DNA from: an uncultured Solimonas sp.
GTDB taxonomy: Bacteria; Pseudomonadota; Gammaproteobacteria; Nevskiales; Nevskiaceae
Direction: 5' to 3'
NCBI GenBank assembly: GCA_946478985.1
Contig: CAMLDZ010000102.1
Span: 1-11,596, forward strand
Length of the DNA stretch: 11,596 nucleotides
Shown here: in pieces, positions 6,723-11,596 of the stretch
Layout of the letters: every line of letters begins with the position of its first letter
How positions within the stretch are numbered: position 1 is the first letter of the stretch
The notes under the pieces: generated by a model
Databases searched by the model: none
Told to the model about the DNA's origin: nothing
The model's input: the letters and a program-made list of their open reading frames with translations, nothing else
Translations under genes and position numbers: made by a program

Positions 6723-7412
6723 GCGGCGCCTGCCGAGCGCAAGTACAAGATCGGTCACCGCTTCCGCGGCTTCCTGCCGGTGGTGGTGGACGTCGAGACC
6801 GGCGGCTTCAACGCGCAGACCGACGCGCTGCTCGAAGTGGCGGCGGTGATCCTCGGCGTCAACGAGGCCGGCGATCTCGTCCGCCGCGAAACCGTGTTCG
6901 CCCATGTCACGCCGTTCGCCGGCGCCAACATCGAGAAGGCGGCGCTGGAGGTCAACGGCATCAAGGTCGACAACCCGCTGCGGCTGGCGATGCCGGAGCG
7001 CGAGGCGCTGGATCACATCTTCCGCCCGGTACGCCGCGCCGTTTCGGAAAACGGCTGCACGCGCGCGGTGCTGGTCGGCCACAACGCGCATTTCGATCTG
7101 GGCTTCATCAACGCGGCAGTCGCGCGCAGCGGCTGCAAGCGCAACCCTTTCCATCCGTTCAGCGTGTTCGACACCGCGACACTGGCGGGCGCCACGGTCG
7201 GCCAGACCGTCCTGGCGCGCGCCCTGCAGACCACCGGTCTCGGGTACGATGCGGAGTCCGCGCATTCGGCGATCTATGACGCCGAGAAGACCGCCGACCT
7301 GTTCTGTCTGCTCGTGAACCGGTTGCGGCCCCTGTTCGAACAGATGAGCGGAACCCCGACGCCGCCGGCGGCCACGGATTTGGTGGCTGGCGCTTCCGAC
7401 ATCACGCAATGA
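6687..7412 (+). CDS. rnt: Ribonuclease T
   Basis: RNase T is a 3'-5' exoribonuclease of the DEDDh family that trims the 3' CCA end of tRNAs and matures 5S and 23S rRNA. It works as a homodimer. All five catalytic residues are visible in the 241-residue reading from ATG 6687: D35 and E37 in VDVETGGF, D137 in [10 protein letters not shown]193 and D198 in [14 protein letters not shown]. Each sits 12 residues later than I recall for E. coli RNase T, so the enzyme is intact with an extended N-terminus. Three in-frame ATGs (6687, 6699, 6711) precede the conserved RFRGF block. GGATGG at 6674-6679 favours the first, homology slightly the third. Residues after about 220 form a short tail ([14 protein letters not shown]). 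Its stop overlaps the opgG ATG (ATGA), an unusual partner. Confidence 0.95.
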   Translation: MSGPMSEAMSEGAAPAERKYKIGHRFRGFLPVVVDVETGGFNAQTDALLEVAAVILGVNEAGDLVRRETVFAHVTPFAGANIEKAALEVNGIKVDNPLRLAMPEREALDHIFRPVRRAVSENGCTRAVLVGHNAHFDLGFINAAVARSGCKRNPFHPFSVFDTATLAGATVGQTVLARALQTTGLGYDAESAHSAIYDAEKTADLFCLLVNRLRPLFEQMSGTPTPPAATDLVAGASDITQ

Positions 7413-8965
7413 CGGACCGAACACGAACCACGATGGCTCGTAGACCTTGCCGTAAAACCCGCTTCCGCCATCTGGCGCAGATCGCGCTGCTGGCCATGCT
7501 GCCGCTGGCCACCGCCCTGCCGGCCGCCGCCTTCGACTTCAACGACGTCGCCAAGCGCGCACAGCAGCTGGCGGAGAAGCCCTACGTGGCCAACGGCGTG
7601 CAGTTGCCCAAGCCGCTGACCGACCTCAACTACGATCAGTACCGCGACATCCGCTACAAGGGTGACAAGGCGCTCTGGCATGGCAGCAAGCTGCCGTTCG
7701 AGATCCAGTTCTATCACCCGGGCCTGTACTTCAACCAGATCGTCAAACTCAATCTGGTGACTGCCGACGGCGTCCGCAAGATTCCGTTCCAGGCCGAGAA
7801 CTTCGACTACGGTCGCAACAATCTGGATCCGGACAAGCTCGGCGAGCTGGGCTTTGCCGGCTTCCGCGTGCACTACCCGCTCAACAGCAAGGACGCCAAG
7901 GAAGAGCTGATCGCCTTCCAGGGCGCCAGCCTGTTCCGCGCGCTCGGCAAGAACCAGGTCTACGGCGAATCGGCGCGCGGCCTGGCGATCGACACCGGTG
8001 AGCTGTCAGGCGAGGAATTCCCGATCTTCCGCGAGTTCTGGATCGAATGGCCGCGCCAGGGCGATCAGGAGCTGACGATCTACGCGCTGCTGGATTCGCG
8101 CCGCGTCACCGGCGCCTACCGCTTCAAGGTGCGCCCGGGCGATTCGACGGCGACCGACATCCGCATGCGCCTGCATTTTCGCGAGAGCATCGGCAAGCTG
8201 GGCCTGGCGCCGCTGACCAGCATGTTCCTGTATGCCTCGCACCAGCCGCCGGCCACCGAGGATTACCGGCCGGAAGTGCATGACTCCGAAGGCCTGTCGG
8301 TGCAGACCGACAACGAATGGATCTGGCGCCCGCTGGTCAATCCCAAGCGCCTGCTGATCACCTCGTTCGGCGCGATGAACCCGCGCGGCTTCGGCCTGAT
8401 GCAGCGCGATCGCGACTTCGCGCACTACGAAGACCTCGACAACCGCTACGACCAGCGGCCCAGCGTCTGGGTGGTGCCCAAGGGCGACTGGGGCCGCGGC
8501 CGCGTCGAGCTGGTGCAGATCCCCACGCGTGATGCCACCAACGACAACATCGTCGCCTACTGGGTGCCGGAGCAAGGCCCCACCGCCGGCAGCACGCTGG
8601 AGCTGGAATACACACTCTTCTGGCAAGCCAGCCAGGAAACCAAGCCGCCGCTTGCGTACGTCTCGCAGACACGTCGAGGCCGCAACGCCGACAACACGCT
8701 GCGCTACATCGTCGACTTCCAGGGCGGCCCGCTGCAGTTCCTCAAGCCGGACCAGAAACCGGTGGCCGGCGTCTGGCTCGGCGACAACGGCGAGCTGATC
8801 GAGCGGCAGCTGCTCAAGAACGACGCCACCGGCGGCTGGCGCATCCTGATGCGCGTGCGCCGCAACGACGAGACCAAGCCGCTGGAGATGCGCGCGGTCC
8901 TGCGCAATGGCGACGACAACATCTCCGAAACCTGGGCCTACGTGCTGCCGCCCGAACCGCGCTGA
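7409..8965 (+). CDS. opgG: Glucan biosynthesis protein G (OpgG/MdoG)
   Basis: OpgG is a periplasmic protein needed to make osmoregulated periplasmic glucans. OpgG/OpgD proteins are now placed in glycoside hydrolase family 186, with activity on beta-1,2-glucan. The 518 residues start with a Sec signal: a basic n-region ([10 protein letters not shown]), hydrophobic core from about 22, cleavage near AAA41-F. No twin-arginine hydrophobic pattern is seen, so OpgG fits better than OpgD. The mature part follows E. coli OpgG block by block: [44 protein letters not shown] (194-206), [47 protein letters not shown] and [15 protein letters not shown] 7409 is coupled to the rnt stop. ATG 7433 is an alternative giving a shorter signal peptide. 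A strong terminator follows 20 bases after the stop. Confidence 0.95.
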   Translation: MTDRTRTTMARRPCRKTRFRHLAQIALLAMLPLATALPAAAFDFNDVAKRAQQLAEKPYVANGVQLPKPLTDLNYDQYRDIRYKGDKALWHGSKLPFEIQFYHPGLYFNQIVKLNLVTADGVRKIPFQAENFDYGRNNLDPDKLGELGFAGFRVHYPLNSKDAKEELIAFQGASLFRALGKNQVYGESARGLAIDTGELSGEEFPIFREFWIEWPRQGDQELTIYALLDSRRVTGAYRFKVRPGDSTATDIRMRLHFRESIGKLGLAPLTSMFLYASHQPPATEDYRPEVHDSEGLSVQTDNEWIWRPLVNPKRLLITSFGAMNPRGFGLMQRDRDFAHYEDLDNRYDQRPSVWVVPKGDWGRGRVELVQIPTRDATNDNIVAYWVPEQGPTAGSTLELEYTLFWQASQETKPPLAYVSQTRRGRNADNTLRYIVDFQGGPLQFLKPDQKPVAGVWLGDNGELIERQLLKNDATGGWRILMRVRRNDETKPLEMRAVLRNGDDNISETWAYVLPPEPR

Positions 8966-8985
8966 ACGCAGGCTGCCGCGCATCA

Positions 8986-9015
8986 GGCCGCGCCCGCCCG
9001 GGCAGCGGCCTTTTT
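8986..9015 (+). terminator. Strong intrinsic terminator after opgG
   Basis: GGCCGCGCCCG (8986-8996) pairs with CGGGC-A-GCGGCC (8999-9010), with one bulged A and a very tight loop that probably opens to four bases. Five T residues follow directly (9011-9015). This has all the marks of a Rho-independent terminator. It ends the rnt-opgG unit before opgH. Confidence 0.88.
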
Positions 9016-9093
9016 CGTGGCCGCCGCCGGTTCATGCCCGCTTCAGCGATCGGCGGGCCTCATAGCCCCGGCGTATGGAGCGCGCCCGGGGGC

Positions 9094-9122
9094 TCGGCAG
9101 CAGCGCCGCTTATCCTTACACT
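9094..9122 (+). promoter_or_regulatory. Candidate sigma70 promoter for opgH
   Basis: TCGGCA at 9094-9099 (4 of 6 to TTGACA), a 17-base spacer, then TACACT at 9117-9122 (4 of 6 to TATAAT). Transcription would begin near 9129, about 65 bases before the opgH GTG. A dedicated promoter is expected here because a terminator precedes it. The match itself is modest. Confidence 0.35.
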
Positions 9123-9147
9123 GCAGGCCCACGTCGTACCGAAGCCT

Positions 9148-9170
9148 GGACCCGCTGCGCTGCGGGGTCC
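9148..9170 (+). promoter_or_regulatory. Stem-loop in the opgH leader
   Basis: GGACCCGC (9148-9155) pairs with GCGGGGTCC (9162-9170) with one bulged G, leaving a 6-base loop. It would be transcribed from the candidate promoter and ends 24 bases before the GTG start. No T-run follows, so it is not an obvious attenuator. Its role is unknown. Confidence 0.4.
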
Positions 9171-9194
9171 GCGCGATCACCAAGTCTCGAAATC

Positions 9195-11596
9195 GTGAAT
9201 CAGCCGAGTTCGGCGCCGACGCGCCACGTCACCGAATACCTGCGTGCGCTGTCTGCGGCGACCGGCGAGCTTGCGGTGGAGCGCCCGCGCGACGCCGGCT
9301 CCGCGGCCGAGGCCGATGCCGCGTTCGCCGCCCTGCACAGCGAGCTGGCCGGCGGAGAGCACGGCGAGGTCGAGCTGGTGACGCTGCATTCGGCCCGAGC
9401 GCGCGTGCTGGGCCGGCTGCATCCCGCCGAGCCGGGGGACGCGCAGATCGAGACCGTGCTGCAGCCGCCGGACATCCGCGCCCGCCTGCAGACCACGCCG
9501 CCCCTGGTGCGCGCCTCGATGGCGCCCACGCCCTGGAATCTCAATCCGTTCCGGCAGATCTACAAGGCGCTGGCCAATCTGGCCGAAGGCCGCGGCCGCC
9601 GCGGCCTGGCCAGGCGCGGTGACGAGGTGCCACCACCGGCGCCGGCGGCCAAGGTGCAGGGTGCCGGCCCGTTCGCGACCCGCTGGCGCTGGACCGCCAC
9701 CTTCCGTCGCCTGCTGCTGGTCGCGCTGATCGTGGCGCAGACCGTCGGCGCCACCTACCTGATGTCGGCGGTGATGCCGTACAAGGGCCGGCACTGGCTG
9801 GAGCTGACCAGCCTGGGCCTGTACGCGGTGCTGTTCGCGTGGATTTCCGCCGGCTTCTGGACCGCGGTGTTCGGCTTCTGGGTGCTGCTGAGCAAGCGCG
9901 ACAAGTACGCCATTTCGCGCACCGCCGCGCCGGACACGCCGCTCAAGCCGGGCCGCAATACGGCGATCCTGATTCCGATCTGCAACGAGGACGTCGCGCG
10001 CGTGTTCGCCGGCATCCGCGCCACCTACGACTCCGTCGCGCGCGCCGGCCTGCGCGATTCCTTCGATTTCTACGTGCTGTCCGACAGCGGCAAGGCCGAC
10101 GCGCGCGCGGCGGAAGTCGCGGCCTGGCTGTCGCTGTGTCGCGCCGTCGACGGCTTCGGCCGCATCTTCTACCGGCGCCGCATCCATCGCATCAAGAAGA
10201 AATCCGGCAACGTCGCCGACTGGTGCCGGCGCTGGGGCAGCAAGTACCAGCACATGGTGATCCTCGACGCCGACAGCGTGATGTCGGGCGAATGCCTCAA
10301 GCGCCTGGTGCAGCTGATGGAGGCCAACCCGACCGCCGGCATCATCCAGACCGCGCCGCGCGCAGCGGGCCGCGAGACGCTGTACTCGCGCATCCAGCAG
10401 TTCGCCACCCGCGTCTACGGCCCCCTGTTCACCGCCGGCCTGCATTTCTGGCAGCTCGGCGAAAGCCACTACTGGGGCCACAACGCGATCATCCGCGTCG
10501 CGCCGTTCATGCAGCACTGCGCGCTCGGCCGCCTGCCCGGCCGCGGCGGCCTGGCCGGCGAAATCCTCTCGCATGACTTCGTCGAGGCGGCGCTGATGCG
10601 CCGTGCCGGCTGGGCGGTGTGGATCGCCTACGACCTCGACGGCAGCTATGAGGAAATGCCGCCGACCCTGCTCGACGAGCTCAAGCGCGACCAGCGCTGG
10701 TGCCAGGGCAATCTGCAGAACTTCAAGCTGTTCTTCACCAGTGGCCTGCACCCGGCGCATCGCGCGGTGTTCATGACCGGCGTGATGGCCTATCTGTCGG
10801 CGCCGCTGTGGTTCATCTCGCTGGCGCTGTCGACCGCGCTGCTCGGCATTTTCATGATGGCCGAGCCGCAGTACTTCACGCAGCCCTACCAGCTGTTCCC
10901 GACCTGGCCGGAATGGCACCCGGAATGGGCGATCCGCCTGTTCGCCGGCACCATGACGCTGCTGTTCCTGCCGAAGATCCTGTCGGTGCTGCTACTGATC
11001 GTGCAGCACAAGGTCGCGCGGCCGTTTGGCGGCCGCTTGCGGCTGGCCGCCAGCCTGGTGATGGAGATGCTGTTCTCGGCCTTGCTGGCGCCGATCCGCA
11101 TGCTGTTCCACACGCAGTACGTCACCTCGGCCTTGCTCGGCATCGCCGTGCAGTGGAAGTCGCCGCCGCGCGAGGACGCGGCAACGCCGTGGAGCCAGGC
11201 GCTGGCGCGCCACGGCGGCGGCATGGTGCTGGGCCTGGCCTGGCTGGGGCTGGTCTACTACCTCAACCCCAAGTTCCTGTGGTGGCTGCTGCCGGTCGCC
11301 GGCAGCCTGATCATCGCCATCCCGCTGTCGGTGTGGAGCTCGCGCTCGTCGATCGGCCGCTGGATGCGAGAGCACCGCTTCTTCCTGATCCCCGAGGAAT
11401 CGATCGCCCCGCGCGAGCTGCGCTGGCTCAAGGCCGGCTTGCGCCGCGCGCCCGAGTATCCCGATTTCCGCGCCGCTGCGGTGGAGCCCTTCGCCAACGC
11501 CCTCGCCAGCCTCGCCGGCCGCCGCCGCGAGAAGCTGCCGGCGCGCAACAAGCAGGCGCTGCTGACCGCTGCCGATGAGGCCGCGCGCCGCGATCC
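9195..11596 (+). CDS. opgH: Glucan biosynthesis glucosyltransferase H (OpgH/MdoH), 3' end outside window
   Basis: OpgH is the inner membrane GT2-type glucosyltransferase that polymerises UDP-glucose into the beta-1,2-linked backbone of periplasmic glucans and probably exports it. In E. coli it also binds FtsZ as a nutrient-linked size regulator. The frame is open for 800 codons to the window end, so about 50 residues are missing relative to E. coli (847). Hydrophobic segments lie near 173-195 and 204-230, then the catalytic domain: [16 protein letters not shown] (about 258-273), VLSDS with D297, LDADS with D358 and D360, [14 protein letters not shown] with D461, and RDQRW (498-502). Further hydrophobic segments follow near 525-555, 579-604, 620-640, 677-691 and 694-714. 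I chose GTG 9195 ([16 protein letters not shown]) because no ATG lies nearby in frame and the N-terminal length then fits the family. No clear ribosome binding site is seen. A terminator separates it from opgG. Confidence 0.94.
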   Translation, partial: MNQPSSAPTRHVTEYLRALSAATGELAVERPRDAGSAAEADAAFAALHSELAGGEHGEVELVTLHSARARVLGRLHPAEPGDAQIETVLQPPDIRARLQTTPPLVRASMAPTPWNLNPFRQIYKALANLAEGRGRRGLARRGDEVPPPAPAAKVQGAGPFATRWRWTATFRRLLLVALIVAQTVGATYLMSAVMPYKGRHWLELTSLGLYAVLFAWISAGFWTAVFGFWVLLSKRDKYAISRTAAPDTPLKPGRNTAILIPICNEDVARVFAGIRATYDSVARAGLRDSFDFYVLSDSGKADARAAEVAAWLSLCRAVDGFGRIFYRRRIHRIKKKSGNVADWCRRWGSKYQHMVILDADSVMSGECLKRLVQLMEANPTAGIIQTAPRAAGRETLYSRIQQFATRVYGPLFTAGLHFWQLGESHYWGHNAIIRVAPFMQHCALGRLPGRGGLAGEILSHDFVEAALMRRAGWAVWIAYDLDGSYEEMPPTLLDELKRDQRWCQGNLQNFKLFFTSGLHPAHRAVFMTGVMAYLSAPLWFISLALSTALLGIFMMAEPQYFTQPYQLFPTWPEWHPEWAIRLFAGTMTLLFLPKILSVLLLIVQHKVARPFGGRLRLAASLVMEMLFSALLAPIRMLFHTQYVTSALLGIAVQWKSPPREDAATPWSQALARHGGGMVLGLAWLGLVYYLNPKFLWWLLPVAGSLIIAIPLSVWSSRSSIGRWMREHRFFLIPEESIAPRELRWLKAGLRRAPEYPDFRAAAVEPFANALASLAGRRREKLPARNKQALLTAADEAARRD

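Noticed and set aside
9177..10919. 580-codon open frame antisense to opgH
   Set aside because: Although long, it mirrors a clearly conserved glucosyltransferase. Long reverse frames are expected at this GC content.

Overview
The window is GC-rich bacterial chromosome with dense, mostly overlapping genes. It carries lptC-lptA-lptB (Gram-negative outer membrane biogenesis), rnt (RNase T, essentially a gammaproteobacterial enzyme) and opgG/opgH (osmoregulated periplasmic glucans). Together these suggest a high-GC gammaproteobacterium, for example from the Nevskiales/Xanthomonadales-like lineages. The exact lineage is inference. There are no tRNA or rRNA genes, IS elements, CRISPR arrays, phage genes or attachment sites. 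The region looks like core genome.

Layout, left to right. (1) Positions 1-1520, + strand: the 3' end of lptC, then lptA and lptB, each overlapping the next. They encode parts of the lipopolysaccharide transport machine: the bitopic tether, the periplasmic bridge and the cytoplasmic ATPase. (2) Positions 1615-2682, + strand: a zinc-ribbon protein with an HEIGH metallopeptidase motif, of unknown role. A perfect 9-bp stem-loop sits immediately before its start codon. (3) Positions 2734-4903, - strand: pxpA-pxpB-pxpC, the prokaryotic 5-oxoprolinase that returns 5-oxoproline to glutamate. The genes are joined by two GTGA overlaps. (4) Positions 5188-6411, - strand: argG (arginine biosynthesis), followed by a hairpin-rich spacer with a terminator. 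(5) Positions 6412-6686: a divergent promoter region with nested palindromes. (6) Positions 6687-8965, + strand: rnt, then opgG overlapping it by ATGA, ending in a strong intrinsic terminator. (7) Positions 9195-11596, + strand: opgH, starting at GTG and running off the window's right end after 800 codons.

Functional links: LptCAB moves LPS to the outer membrane. OpgH makes a beta-1,2-linked glucan backbone from UDP-glucose and exports it, and OpgG acts on it in the periplasm, so two of the blocks concern the cell envelope. PxpABC and ArgG belong to amino-acid metabolism (glutamate recovery, arginine synthesis).

I did not find a convincing new multi-gene system. The items most worth a second look are the metallopeptidase next to the LPS transport genes with its hairpin-masked ribosome binding site, the terminator that separates opgG from opgH while opgG is coupled to rnt, the long imperfect hairpin after argG, and the triplicated start-codon repeat of rnt.
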